A DNA stretch of 64,000 bases from Fistularia commersonii (GCA_037954325.1 JBBMNZ010000004.1:1889363-1953362); one strand, 5' to 3'. Shown: positions 1-10,941, counted from the first letter of the stretch. The notes: generated by a model not told the origin, from the letters alone. Numbers and translations: made by a program.

Positions 1-171
1 AAACTCTCCATATTGTTATTTGTCGTTTATGTCTGTGACGTCTTCTGGCTTTTGGAAATGACTTTTTGGATGGAAAGATTTCAGTTCAAATTGAAAATGG
101 AAAAGGAAAAAAGGAAGAGAAAAGAAACCGAAGTGTGGGGTTTGGACAAAAAAGAAAAATGGAAGAGCAAA
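1..171. other. unassigned left edge
   Basis: A purine-rich plus strand with a 62-codon open frame of low complexity (mostly Lys, Glu, Arg). No domain is recognisable. It may be more of the LINE that ends just downstream, but no LINE motif is readable here. Confidence 0.3.
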
Positions 172-300
172 GAGAAGATTTATGGACGTCGCGAGAGATG
201 ATATGAAGGTAGTTGGTGTGAGAGAGAATAGGGTTGGATGGAGAAGGCTGATTGGCTGCCGCGACCCCTGAAAGGAAAAGCCGAAAGGAGAAGAAGAAGC
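172..300 (+). mobile_element. RTE-like LINE, 3' end fragment
   Basis: The plus strand reads RRFMDVARDDMKVV, then a tail ending in CRDP and a stop, then a short GAA repeat. This matches the C-terminal end of the RTE-type LINE present on the minus strand near 24.5 and 40.0 kb (FMDVVREDMKVVDMR...CGDP stop). The GAA repeat corresponds to the TTC run at the 3' end of the copy at 9.2 kb. Only the last 40 or so codons remain. Confidence 0.8.
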
Positions 301-412
301 TTATATTTATTCGTCATTTGTGCATAAAGTGATTTTCCACTTCACCATTTTTAGTTTTTTTTTTTTTTTACTGTTCAAATATGAAGAGAAGACGTGTGGT
401 GACACAGCAACC

Positions 413-1026
413 AGCTGAGTCCACTATGGATTGCACAATGATAATGCTTACTGTGGCTAACTAGCATGCTATGAGCCGAGCCCACTATGGATTGCACAAT
501 AATGATGCTAACTGTGGCTAACGAGCATGCTATGAGCTGAGCCCACTATGGATTGCACAATGATGATGCTTACTGTGGCTAACTAGCATGCTATGAGCTG
601 AGCCAACTATGGATTGCACAATGATGATGCTAACTGTGGCTAACTAGCATGCTATGAGCTGAGTCCACTATGGATTGCACAATGATAATGCTTACTGTGG
701 CTAACTAGCATGCTATGAGCCGAGCCCTCTATGGATTGCACAATGATGATGCTAACTGTGGCTAACTAGCATGCTATGAGCTGAGCCCACTATGGATTGC
801 ACAATGATGATGCTTACTGTGGCTAACTAGCATGCTATGAGCTGAGCCCACTATGGATTGCACAATGATGATGCTAACTATGGCTAACAACCATGCTATG
901 AGCTGAGCCCACTATGGATTGCACAATGATGATGGTAACTATGGCTAACAAGCATGCTATGAGCTGAGCCCACTATGGATTGCACAATGATGATGCTAAC
1001 TATGGCTAACTAGCATGCTACGAGTT
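413..1026. repeat. 61-bp minisatellite, about 10 copies
   Basis: About ten head-to-tail copies of a 61-bp unit. Each holds CTATGGATTGCACAATGATG and the self-complementary TAGCATGCTA. Copies differ by a few substitutions (for example gctaac versus gcttac, ctgagcc versus cgagcc). Register slips by one base per 60-base line, which fixes the period at 61. There is no spacer-repeat alternation, so this is not a CRISPR array. Confidence 0.95.
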
Positions 1027-1137
1027 GAAACCACATTGCTGTCTCTGGGTGTTTTCACTATTGTTTGTTTGTTTTCAAGATATTTAACTCTTGCTTGTTT
1101 TTTTTCTCGAGTACATTGTCACTATTTCTATTGTTTT

Positions 1138-1424
1138 CAGTGTACCTCAGAAAATTATAATATCATGATAAATTTCGTTATCTTCTATAATGCAATTACA
1201 AAAACAAAAATGTCAAATATTATGGATTCATTACAAATCAACTGAAATATTGCAAGCCTTTTATTATTTTAATATTGCTGATTATAACTTACATCTTAAG
1301 AAAACTCAAACATCCTATCTCAAAATATTAGAATATCATGAAAAAGTAATTTTTGTTTTTTTTAATTGCATTACAGAAGATAAAGAACTTTATCACAATA
1401 TTCTAATTTTCTGAGACAGTCCTG
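1138..1424. mobile_element. Tc1/mariner-type MITE
   Basis: The ends are imperfect inverted repeats. The left has CTCAGAAAATTATAAT (from 1146); the right, reverse complemented, has CTCAGAAAATTAGAAT (to 1415). The outermost bases read CAG at both ends, and TA follows the right end. The interior is AT-rich with no transposase. Length and termini fit a non-autonomous Tc1/mariner-like element of about 287 bp. The left TA is not preserved, so the exact left boundary is uncertain. Confidence 0.75.
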
Positions 1425-1439
1425 TATATAATGCCGTTT

Positions 1440-4400
1440 CGTTCTGGTTGTGTATTTTTCACCCTTATTATTCCTTTATGTTGTCCATTATTATCCCTGA
1501 TGTTGTTGTTGTTTGTCTTGCTATTTTATGTCTCTCTATTTATATTTATACTATATATACTTTTTTTTGACATTATAAGTGTTACATTGGTGTGAAAATG
1601 ACTTTCTCCTCTGTAGATGGATGAAGTTGATCTTATATTATTCTATGTAGCAGATAATGTGCAGCAGCTGAGAGCGTTTAGTAAATGCTAATTGGTGGCG
1701 GCCTCCTATTGGTCCCTGCCAGGGCACCGGCCTTATTTTACTGGCCGTGACTCCACTTCCTGGAGACTCCCAGCTGAGTCTTGTGTGGTCTGGTTTGACC
1801 GGGGAAAGCACATGTTAGGCTGGTCTTTCAGTTCGGACTCATTTGTTTGCAGTGTGCTTGTGGTCTCTGGTGAGTTAGTGTTCTCCTGGTTTGTTTGGTG
1901 TTCAGTGGAAGTGTTGCTGCAGACGTCAGTGCTTCTATAAGTTTCATATCCTTCTCCTCCCCCAGGGATCTTTGCACCTGTGCTGATGGAAGACTCTTTG
2001 GACTGGACTGAAGATTCTCTTGAAGGAGAACTTTGGGTAATGCTTTGGAGGTGAGAAATCCAAAATTGAAGATGTGATTCTCAATTTTAGTGGCTCTGTC
2101 TCATAGGTGTGTGAGTTAGATGGAGTGCAGAATGTTCCTGGAGTGCAGACTTCAATGGACATGTTTGGTGTCCAGTATAGGAATGTGGAGGGAAAGATGG
2201 TAGACTTTGCAAAAAGGATGGAAATGGCTTTGGATACATTTAATAAGGTGATTTAAGATGTCACCTTGGTAGGCTACAGCTGAAGACGGGTGGTGGAAGC
2301 TGAAAGGGCAGGAGTTGGAAAAGGCTCTGAGGTCATGGAGAGCTGCCAGGTGACTGGCAGCTACAGTTCATGTGATCTGGAGACAGGAGGCGAACGCTTG
2401 GTGTGTTGAATTGGAAAGAGCAAATATTTCTTAGTCCAGGCCGGATTCCAACCTGCCCGACGGCCGGAGCAGAATTTGCCGACCCGTAACTCCGACTCAT
2501 CGGTAATAGAAATTCTGCGTCTCTAAAGACGACTGGACACAAAGTGACTGCTTGTTGGATTTGAAGGCAAGAGAAGGTTTGTAACGTTGTCCGTTTGTTT
2601 TGCAGACGTCACGAGGGTCTGTTTCATAACCGTCCACAGATGGCAAAATAATGGTAAGTGAAGTGCTAAATTGTGTTCATGACATTTAACAGCACTGACT
2701 TTACTGATGTCAGGTTCTGGCCATGGTTCTTGTGTTAATTCTAAGGTTCTTTCAGACGCTGGCCATAAATGTTGTGTTTGGGCTTGCAAGGATCCTGAGC
2801 CCCAGAAGTAGCCTGTCAACACAACCAAGGTAGTGTGTGTACTTGTGTAATATTAGCAAAGTGTTTGAGCTGTCTTTTTAAATGCTTGTAATTTTCCTGT
2901 TTTTAAAATGAAGTGTCCATGTACACCCTGAAATCAGTCACTGTTTGAAAATCTTTGTATTAGTCGATCCTTTCCCCTCTAGGGTTTGATACAGCAACTT
3001 GTGTTTTTGTCCAAAGATAAAATTCAGTGTTAATAATGCACGTGGAAATAATTATTCACTTTGAGATTTGGTCCGAATCTGAGACTGCGTTCGTATTGGC
3101 CAGGAGCGCAGTCTGCAAATGTGGCATGCAAGGTCTTCCACAATCTGACTGGTCTAAAGCTACATCAGACCACGGAATCCTGCGGTGCCACTACCTAGTA
3201 CGCCATCTGATCCAGACCCCCCATCAGAACAGCGTTGGATTTTGTGCCCCAACAAGTAGTCAGAGTGGCAACCATTAGATGTTGATTCAGCCCTGGAAGA
3301 AACAGCAGAAGGTAGTGTGGACCAGAGGTTGAAGACAAGGAGTACGTTCAGAACGGTTTGGCGTCCAAGAACGCTGAGCCACCAAGCCTGTGACAGCACC
3401 AATTCCAAACCGACGTGAGGGATTTTTTAACTCAGGCAAGAGCTGAGGACACTTGAGCAGCGACACAGGAAGGTGAGTGACAAGGAGAAGGAAGCCTTGG
3501 CAGACCTGAGGATTGTGGTGAGGGAGCGGCTGGTTGCCTACCGTCGGGCCGAACGGCGCAAGGAGGGGGCTTGCAAATGCAGCACCTTTGTCACGAGCCC
3601 TTCTCAGCGTGGAGTGCAAGGCCTTCAAGATGGCCTCCAACAGACTTGAGATTTCTGCTGAAGTACATCTATGCAGAAAGGACGAGTCCAGGGTGTATCG
3701 AGTGAACCGGCGCAGTCGTCCACACTCAAATCAGACAAATCAGCTGCTCTTTCCAGCGAGGTTCTCGGTGTTTCCAAAGGTCTCGTTATTGCAGAAATGA
3801 GAAAAAAGCAGATTTTCAGGGGGATAGAATTTGCAGATATTAAAATCAGTCAGCGTTCTCTCCGCAGGCATGCCTGCAGATGTTTGACTGTCAGGGTGCA
3901 GTTGTATGAAATGTATCCACAAGCCTCCGGGAGTCTGCAGGGCTGAGCAGGAAGACTGACTGGACCCTACCTTTGTGTGAAGGGGAAACAACCCCAACTT
4001 TTTTTTTTGGACCAAAATGTAAATAAGCCTTTGAGCTTTGCAGCCCAAAGGTCCAGGATTTGAGTCCGAGGTCTGGATAGATGTGTGCCATCATTTTTAA
4101 AATGTCTGATTCTGTCAAATAAAGCCAGAACACACACAAGCATCAATCACCCGTCTGGACAATTAAATGACAAGCAAACAGTCGACTCTTCTGGACTGGT
4201 GTTGTTGATGTTTTCCTTCCGATTAAGTCATAGATGTACGTGCACATCTGGATATACAAGTCTGTATCCACATTGTGGAGAAGGTTCTGATCCCAGACAG
4301 ACAAAATATGGATGTTTTTATAAGTGCACACATTTGTGTGTGGAGAAATGATTTTTTTTTCTCCTAAGTCAGCAAAATGTTTTTCAATGCTTGTAGCTAA

Positions 4401-5045
4401 AGTATCCATGTGCAAAATCAGTGTCCCCTATGTGGCTCAAAACCTAAGTGCCTCACCCAGTTTTTTTTCTAAGTGTTTTTCCTCAAAGTGTAAGGTTGTA
4501 TACGTGCAACCCGGAATTCTGCACCTGATCGGTTAGCTCAGTGCCTTAAGCCACTGATGCTGAATGTGGACACCACTGACCTTGCAGCCAGCGGCCCAGG
4601 GTTAAAGTCTCGCTTTGCCAAATGAATCTAAGTACAATTGATGTCGCCGATTTTTTTTTTTTTCTAAGTGCTTTTTCCCTCCAAGTGTGACGTTATATAC
4701 GACAAACCTGGATTTCTCACTGTGACCGGTTAGCGTGGTCCAGCACCGGTTAACAACAGCCCTGTCAGGTACCCAACCCGACGCAAGGCCGAACGCCAGG
4801 TTGGGTCCCAACCCTGATACAAGGCCGATGCGGGGGAGTGTCAGGCAAAGCAAGGAGCAGGGCATGGGCAGACAGGCCGAGAGATAGGGAGGAGGGGGCC
4901 CCACTAACCACGGCCCCCCGGGGGGGACTTCGGGGCTAGAGAGAGGGGGGGATGGAAGGATGCACCGTAGAAGCCGCCCTGCTAGAGAAATTTAAAAAAA
5001 AATGGCACTTAGGTTTATAGGGGCCCAGACACACATTTGGAGGAA
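1440..5045 (+). repeat. diverged duplicated non-coding unit, copy A
   Basis: This stretch shares ordered blocks with 5,046-8,250. They include an ATG-GATGAAGTTGATCTTAT block near 1,617, an exon-like block near 2,755-2,829 ending in AACCAAG before GTAGTG, a block near 3,960-4,050 (ACCAAAATGTAAATAAGC), a tRNA-like piece near 4,527, and a GC-rich block near 4,720-4,980. Exon-like cores are bordered by TTCAG and GTAG/GTAAG signals (also 2,604-2,650), but no long reading frame survives. A scrap resembling the RTE LINE (DFAKRMEMAL) lies near 2,200. No gene is recognised; it may be a decayed gene or composite repeat. Confidence 0.6.
4527..4589 (+). other. tRNA-like sequence, 5' part
   Basis: It begins GATCGGTTAGCTCAGTGCC, which resembles a tRNA acceptor start plus D-arm/A-box. 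The corresponding GGTTCGAGTCC B-box seen at 7,735 and 7,921 is absent. It is probably a decayed tRNA-derived module within the repeated unit. Confidence 0.45.
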
Positions 5046-7699
5046 GATACTTTATTGATTGTTTTGTTTTTCCTATGCAAATTTCCTACAACACATAAGA
5101 TCGGATCAACTTTATTTCTTTATTCCATCATAACTTTTACACTGCTGTGATAAAAGGAATTTCCCCTCTGGAGATGAATACGGTTGATCAGATCTTACTC
5201 CATGTTGCAGGAAATTGCTTCCTCATTGGGTAAGTCGGCACTTGCACTTTTTTATTAAATGAAAATGTGCTTAAATATTTTTCTGACTCCTGGTGATCTT
5301 TGCACCTGTGCTCATCTGTTTAGGGGACTGATTCTTGTGGATGGTGTTTTGTTCTTCACGGGAAGAGAACTGGAGTTCCCTTGAAGGATAACTTAAGGTG
5401 AAAAGTCAGAAACTGCAGATGTGATGCTCAGTGTTAGTGGCTCTGCTCCAGAGCTGCAGGAGTTAGATGTCAGGTTACGGCTGTGGTTAAATCAATGCAT
5501 TTAATGCTAAGGTTCTTTCAGATGCCGTCCATAAATGTTTGGGCTTGTAGGCGTCCTGGCAAGGATCCTGAGCCCCAGAAGTAGCCTGTCCAACACCAGC
5601 AAGGTAGCATGTGCGATAAGTTTACTTTTGTGTAAAGTTAGCAAAGTGTTTGAGCTGTCTTTACCTGTTGTAATTTTAAATGCTTGTAGTTTTCCTGCTG
5701 TGAAAATAAAGTGTCCATGTACACCCTGAACTCAGTGTCACTTTAGTTTATCCTTTTCCTGTTACACATTTTTCTATGTTTGACTGAGTCTGACGCAGCG
5801 ACTCTTTAGTGAAAAGATAATCTTCAGTGTTTCTTCTAAATATTGCACTTGGAAATCCTTCACTTTGAGATGGACTTGCAGTATTTGTCTGCATTTTGGA
5901 CTGATTAATTCAAAATTGATAGTTTAACCATTCATTGACTCGTCAGAAATGACCAGGATGTGTGTTTCACGTTTTAAGCTGCGCATCGCACATGAATTGG
6001 ATATGTAGCCTTTTTTCTGTGAAACTCTGCCAGGTGTCCGGCCAATCATATGATGCAATTATGCATCGAATCACGGCATTGACAGTACTTGCTCTGCCCG
6101 TACACGCTTTATAACAGTAAAAGTGTGGCGGAGTTCATTTGATGCCAACATGCTAACGCCTTATCATGGCGTCTCCTCACCAAAGTAAAAGCGATGCGGT
6201 TCTTGAACGTCTGCTCTGCAAAACATGCAGCAAAGCCAAAGTAGGGAGTGACTTTTCCAGTGGAAATTATGGACTATGGAAGCATTGGAATTATGGAAGC
6301 ATTGATGGCTGCTCTGGTTGCCGTCGGATACGTCCTCTATGGAGGAGTCTGGTGAGTGACCTCCACAGAGATGTTTGACTTTGACCCGCTGTTTCTTCAC
6401 TGCAACTATCTTTGTCCCAGTGAGGCTCTCAGCCTCGCCATGTCGTGACACATTGTCTGCAAACTGTTCTGGCAAAGCTGAGTTTCTTTCAGCTGAAGCT
6501 CTGTTTATTTTTTTTTCTTGTAAGAAAAAGACATTTACACTTGATTCGCTGAACCGTCGGCAGAATGGAGTTGCTGAACTGGAAGTTAGCGGCGGAAGCT
6601 TTGAGTGCTAGTTCAGGGCAACTAAATTTTAAATGTGTAGCTGTGATGCCAAAGAATGCAATGGGTCTTTATGTTGATCCTTTCTGTTTTGAATGACACT
6701 AAAACTTAAAGGTGTTCAGAACCTACAGGTAAGTGCTGGGCAAGGAGACGGCTTGCAAACCCTTTTGGAGTCTCAAGGAAGCTGCTGGAAGAGAAACCCA
6801 GTGGTTGGCGCTCACCTCTGAAGGAAGACCTCAACCGCCACAAGGGATACATACAGCGGGAGAGACCAAGATCTGCAGATGTTGATCTCTGACTGGGTTG
6901 TGGTGCTGTTGTATGAAATTGTGTCCAGAGGGGCTGAGCAGGAAGACGGACTGCCTTGGCCCTACCTGGGTGTGAAGGGGAAACACCACTTGTTTTTTTT
7001 TTTGGACCAAAATGTAAATAAGCTTTTCTGCTTCACAGCCAGAAGGTCCAGATAGATAGAAATGCCATCATTTGTAAAACGTCTGATTCTGTCATATAAC
7101 CCAGAACCCACATAAGCATCAATCACCTGTCGGACAATTTATTGACCCTCAACTCTTCAGGACTGGTGTTCTGTCAAGTTGATCTTTTCCTTTCCATGAC
7201 TTCAGAGAGATTTCTGGATATTCAAGTCTGTATCCACATTGTGGAGAAGGTTCCGTTCCAAGACCGACAAAATACGGTTGTCGGTATGTTTTTATGCATG
7301 CGAAGAAATGACATTTAGTGATTATTTTTCCCTCCTAAGTGTTTTGTGTAAAGTTAGCAAAATAAATATGTTTTAATGCTCAAGTAAAATAAAGTTTCCA
7401 TGTGCAAAATCACTGGTGGCCGATGTGGCTCAAAACCTAAGTGCTTCATCCATTTTAAGTATTTTTCTCTAAGTGTAAGGTTAGACACTTGCAACCTGGA
7501 TTTCTGCACCTGACCGGAAAGCTTAGTGTCTCACTGACATTTGGTGATTTTTTTTTTTTTTCGAAGTGTTTTCTGAATCAAAACCTAAGTCCTTTTGCCA
7601 ATATACTTTCTAGCTGACACACCATGCTCTGCATCTTGCCTAAGATTTTTTAATTTCTAAGTGTAGGCTTGTATACCTGCAACCCGGAATAACTGTCCT

Positions 7700-7755
7700 G
7701 ACCGGTTAGCTCGGTGCAATAAGTGGATACTGCTGGTTCGAGTCCAGTGCTGGTC
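7700..7755 (+). other. tRNA-like module with perfect B-box
   Basis: 56 nt that begin GACCGG and end CTGGTC, which pair as an acceptor stem. TTAGCTCGGTG (7,706-7,716) resembles a pol III A-box, and GGTTCGAGTCC (7,735-7,745) is a textbook B-box. There is no room for a complete anticodon arm, so this is not a working tRNA. A tRNA-derived SINE head or tRNA pseudogene is most likely. Confidence 0.55.
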
Positions 7756-7885
7756 AACAACCTTGTTGGGTCCCAAACCCCGATGAGAAGCTAATCCAGT
7801 CCCAGCATCTCATTTGGGCAGAGCTCAGAGATGGTGTAGTGGGTTCAGGTCTCGCTTTGCCAAATGTATCTAAGTACAATCTTTT

Positions 7886-7941
7886 GCCTTAAGCCACTGA
7901 CGCTGTATGTGGATACGGCTGGTTCGAGTCCAGCACCGGTT
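7886..7941 (+). other. tRNA-like module, 3' two thirds
   Basis: Contains GGTTCGAGTCC (7,921-7,931) followed by CAGCACCGGTT, which matches the end of the neighbouring module at 7,735-7,755. Its left part (GCCTTAAGCCACTGA) matches the right part of the tRNA-like piece at 4,527. Together the pieces outline one ancestral tRNA-like element of about 72 nt that has been broken up. Confidence 0.5.
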
Positions 7942-8199
7942 AAAAACAGCCCCGTCGGGTACCCAACCCGACGCAAGGCCGAATGCCAGGTCGGGTCCCA
8001 ACCCCGATACAAGGCCGACGCGGGGGAGTGTCAGGCAAAGCAAGGAGCAGGGCGAGAGGCAGACAGGCCGAGAGGTAGGGAGGAGGGGGCCCCACTAACC
8101 ACGGCCCCCCGGGGGGGCTTCGGTGGTAGAGAGGGGGGGGGGGATTTCTCTAGCCGCCCTGCTAGAGAAATTAAAAAAAAAACAAAACTGCAATTTGAC

Positions 8200-8791
8200 T
8201 TAGGGTTTTTCCACATAGGGGCCCTGGACAAACATTTGGCTGGATACTTTATTGAATTTGAGGAAAAAAGAACAAGACAAAATGTAAAAGAAAAGATATA
8301 CAAAGAGACAAAAATTTTGACAAGAAAATAAAAAAAAACTAGAAAAAAAGAACAGGAGAAAAAATTAAAAGATGCAAAAATAAGAAAAAAAGTTAAAAAA
8401 GGACAAGAAAAAATAGACAAAATAAAAAACAATTAGAGTTACAATAGAAAAAAAATACAAAACATGTTCAAAAACACAACCATTTACAAATAGGAAAAAC
8501 ATACAGCAACAGGATTTGCTCACTTTACACCAAACTATCCAGACTGCAGACACTACCTTGGCTCTCTTACAGACGCGACTTCTGGGGTTCAACACACCTA
8601 CAAGCACAAACACAACATTTAGCCATGCAGTGTCAAACAACACCTTACAATTGAACACATAACATTGATTTGCACACATACAGAGAAACACTGCTCAGCT
8701 CGCACCTGCTCCCAATTACCTGCTACATATAATCTATGACAATATTCCCTTTTCACAGCAGTGTAGTAGTTATATCAAAATATAAAAAAAG

Positions 8792-8800
<9 letters not shown>
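8200..8800 (-). repeat. compact inverted copy C of the duplicated unit
   Basis: Read on the minus strand it has, in order, a block with ACACTGCTGTGA, a TGTAGCAGGTAATTGG block, and AACCCCAGAAGT...GCCAAGGTAG near 8,550-8,600. These match copy B at about 5,140, 5,210 and 5,574-5,610. The order is kept but the spacing is much tighter. It abuts copy B tail to tail. Confidence 0.5.
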
Positions 8801-8822
<22 letters not shown>

Positions 8823-8890
8823 AGGTAGCAAGACATCCACAAATAAATAGACAACAGATACTACAGCAACAACAACAACAACAACATTAG
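8791..8890. repeat. microsatellites (TA)n and (CAA)n
   Basis: A run of TA dinucleotides at 8,791-8,815 and a CAA run near 8,866-8,886. Simple sequence only. Confidence 0.9.
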
Positions 8891-9144
8891 GGATAATAAT
8901 GGACGTCTTCAACCCTACTCATCTCACTCAGCCCCAAACCCCCCAAAAAAAATGAACAATGTAATAAATGTATGTATGTATTTGGTTGTGAGATGATTAT
9001 TTGGTTGAGTGGTCACTTCTGACTTACGACAGCTGGTACTTTGTATCTTCGGTGACTGAATTGCACTTCTTGGAAGTCCCTTTGGTTAAAAGCGTCTGCC
9101 ACATGACTGGAATGTAATGTAATGACAACACACTATATGGGCAT
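8891..9144. other. unassigned spacer
   Basis: AT-rich with no coding potential. Near 9,030-9,110 the sequence (TTGGTTAAAAGCGTCTGCCA) is of a kind common as dispersed fish repeats. I see no gene. Confidence 0.4.
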
Positions 9145-9210
9145 ACCATATCATACCGGATCGGTCGAGGACCGGGTTAACAACGACCGGCAGAGTGGTA
9201 CTAATGATCT
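9145..9210 (+). mobile_element. RTE-like LINE, 5' end scrap
   Basis: Contains GACCGGGTTAACAACGACCG, which matches the 5' end of the RTE LINE seen in reverse at 56,780-56,815. It lies head-to-head with the minus-strand RTE 3' end that starts a few bases later. Confidence 0.55.
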
Positions 9211-9216
9211 ACAGGG

Positions 9217-10335
9217 TCTTCTTCTTCTTCTTCTTCTTCTTCTTCTTTTGGCAAATCAACTTTCTCCATCTAATCCTATTCTCTGTATCCTCCTCTCACA
9301 CCAACTACCTTCATATCTTCTCTCACTACCTCAATAAATCTTGTCTTTGGTCTTCCTCCAGACCTCTTGCCTGTCAGCTCCAATTCCAGCATCCGTCTAC
9401 CAATATATTCTCTATCCCTCCTCTGTCCATCTCAGTCTGGCTTCTTTGACCTTCTCTCCAAAACATCTAACATGCGCTGTTCCTCTGATGGACTCATTCC
9501 TGATCCTATCCATCCTGGTCACTCCCAAAGAGAACCTCAACATCTTCATCTCTGCAACCTCTAGTTCTGCTTGCTGTCTTTTGGTCATTGTAATAGTTTC
9601 TAGTCCATACATCATCGCTGGTCTCACCACTGTCTTGTACACCTTTCCTTTTATTCTGGCTGATGTTCTTCTATCACATAGTAACCCTGACACTTTTCTC
9701 CACCCATTCCAACCTGCTTGGTTCCGTCTCTTCACCTCTTTTCCACACTCTCCGTTGCTCTGGACTGTTGACCCTAAGTACCTGAAGTCCTCCCGCTTCT
9801 TGATCTCCACTCCCTGGAGCCTCACCGTTCCACCTGAGTTCCTCTCATTCACACACATATATTCTGTCTTGCGGCAACTAACTTTCATTCCTCTCCTTTC
9901 CAGAGCATACCTCCACCTCTCTAGATTTTCCTCTACCTGTTCTCTGCTCTCACTACAGATCACAATGTCATCTGCAAACATCATGGTCCATGGGGATTCC
10001 TGTCTAACCTCATCTGTCAGCCTATCCATCACCATTGCGAACAAGAAGGGGCTTAGAGCTGATCCCTGATGGAGTCCCACCTCCACCTTGAACTTCTCTG
10101 TTACCCCTACAGCATACCGTACCAGTGTCTCACAGCTAGCATACATGTCCTGCACCAGTTTAACACTACTCTGCCACTCCAGACTTCCTCATTCTACACC
10201 AGATCTCCTCTTTTGGTACCCTGTCATATGCTTTTTCTAGGTCTATAAAAACACAATGCAGCTCCCTCTGACCTTCTCTGTACTTCTCTATTAGGATTCT
10301 CGACGCAAATACTGCATCTTGGAGAGGCTTGGAGA
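9217..10335 (-). mobile_element. RTE-like LINE fragment (reverse transcriptase and 3' end)
   Basis: The minus strand encodes reverse transcriptase segments in order: FIDLEKAYDRVPKEE (near 10,220), then GLHQGSALSPFLFAMVMDRL, FADDIVICSE (the catalytic ADD box), and a C-terminal tail. The 3' end on the minus strand is a GAA run (TTC on plus, 9,219-9,247). Frameshifts separate the pieces and the endonuclease is missing, so the copy is dead. Its right end abuts the repeated flank of the first Ig J segment. Confidence 0.9.
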
Positions 10336-10528
10336 GACACGGGCCAGTGCCGCCCTGAGGCTGCATTATTCTCAGAAAATACAATGGTGTACGAAAATTA
10401 TCTGACACTCTGTTCAAACGACTGGTGGAAAATGAAGATTGTGCATCTTTAAAATGTGGCTCCAAGTTTTCCTGCCTGTTAGTGAAGTGTTTGTGTGAGA
10501 GTCAGAGAACCGTGTCTTTACACTCAGA
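10336..10528. other. J-proximal flank, unit 1
   Basis: It begins GAGAGACACGGGCCAGTG, and the same sequence leads into the J segment in all four units (10,336; 26,040; 41,455; 56,903). No gene is visible. It is the first sequence common to every unit, and so marks the left edge of the shared Ig cassette. Confidence 0.6.
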
Positions 10529-10567
10529 GGTTTTTGTACGACGGCTCAATGAGTTTGTGTCACTGTG
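10529..10567 (+). other. J1 recombination signal, 23-bp spacer
   Basis: Nonamer GGTTTTTGT (10,529-10,537), a 23-base spacer, then heptamer CACTGTG (10,561-10,567) directly before the J. Both motifs are canonical. A 23-bp spacer on J is the kappa arrangement. Confidence 0.97.
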
Positions 10568-10605
10568 GTGGACGTTCGGCGGTGGAACCAGACTGGATGT
10601 GGGAG
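10568..10605 (+). CDS. Ig light-chain J segment, unit 1
   Basis: 38 nt coding WTFGGGTRLDVG plus one base, followed by the splice donor GTGAGT at 10,606. FGGG is the J bulge motif that forms strand G of the variable domain. The last G joins GT of the C exon to make Gly. The J-C intron is 961 bp. The segment needs RAG joining to a V before it is expressed. Confidence 0.97.
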
Positions 10606-10868
10606 GTGAGTGAAATCTTTGACTTTGTTGATGTTACTCCAGACTTTTTTTGAGTTTTCCTGTGAAAAAAGTTGGGTCTCCAGTGAGATCAGGTTGATTT
10701 GAGCTGAAGGACAAAGTGGACGGAGGCTTTCAGGTGGAAGAGTGGGGATAGAAGCAGTCGGACGTAGAAGAAGAGCCTGAATCCTGGCTGCTATTAGACT
10801 CTGATCTTCAGGCTGGTAGGTTGAGTTTGTGCCGATAAAGTCCGAGAGTCATCCCTCTCTCAGTCGGA

Positions 10869-10941
10869 GGGGTTTGTCGGGCGCCTCCATCACTTTGTGT
10901 CGCTGTTGTGGACTTTTGGTGGAGGAACCAGACTGTCAAAG
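10869..10941 (+). pseudogene. second J-like segment (pseudo-J), unit 1
   Basis: Nonamer-like GGGGTTTGT, a 23-base spacer, heptamer CGCTGTT, then a frame reading WTFGGGTRLSK. No GT donor follows (AAAG then CCAC) and a stop comes two codons later. The last heptamer base, next to the coding end, is also mutated here, unlike in units 2-4 (CGCTGTG). Both recombination and splicing look lost. Confidence 0.85.

Larger units (their letters stand above)
5046..8250 (+). repeat. diverged duplicated non-coding unit, copy B
   Basis: It repeats the blocks of copy A in the same order: the ATGAATACGGTTGATCAGAT block near 5,174, an exon-like block at 5,522-5,603 (CTTTCAG before, GTAGCA after), a poly(A)-like AATAAA near 5,706, the ACCAAAATGTAAATAAGC block near 7,005, and the GC-rich block 7,950-8,160. 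It also holds 6,000-6,600, not seen in copy A. There an ATG at 6,166 opens a 70-codon frame starting MASPHQSKSD, and an overlapping frame ends at a GTGAGT donor at 6,351. No known domain is recognised, and expression is unproven. Confidence 0.6.

Noticed and set aside
413..1026. CRISPR-like array
   Set aside because: The repeats are contiguous 61-bp units with no unique spacers, in a eukaryotic context.
7700..7755. functional tRNA gene
   Set aside because: B-box and acceptor pairing are good but the anticodon arm is missing.
8031..8432. 133-codon minus frame rich in Phe and Ser
   Set aside because: Low-complexity reading of an A-rich plus strand.
9341..10069. 242-codon plus-strand open frame
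   Set aside because: It is the antisense of the RTE reverse transcriptase; the minus strand carries FADDIVICSE and the other RT motifs.
10869..10941. second functional J
   Set aside because: No splice donor, an in-frame stop soon after, and a damaged heptamer in unit 1.
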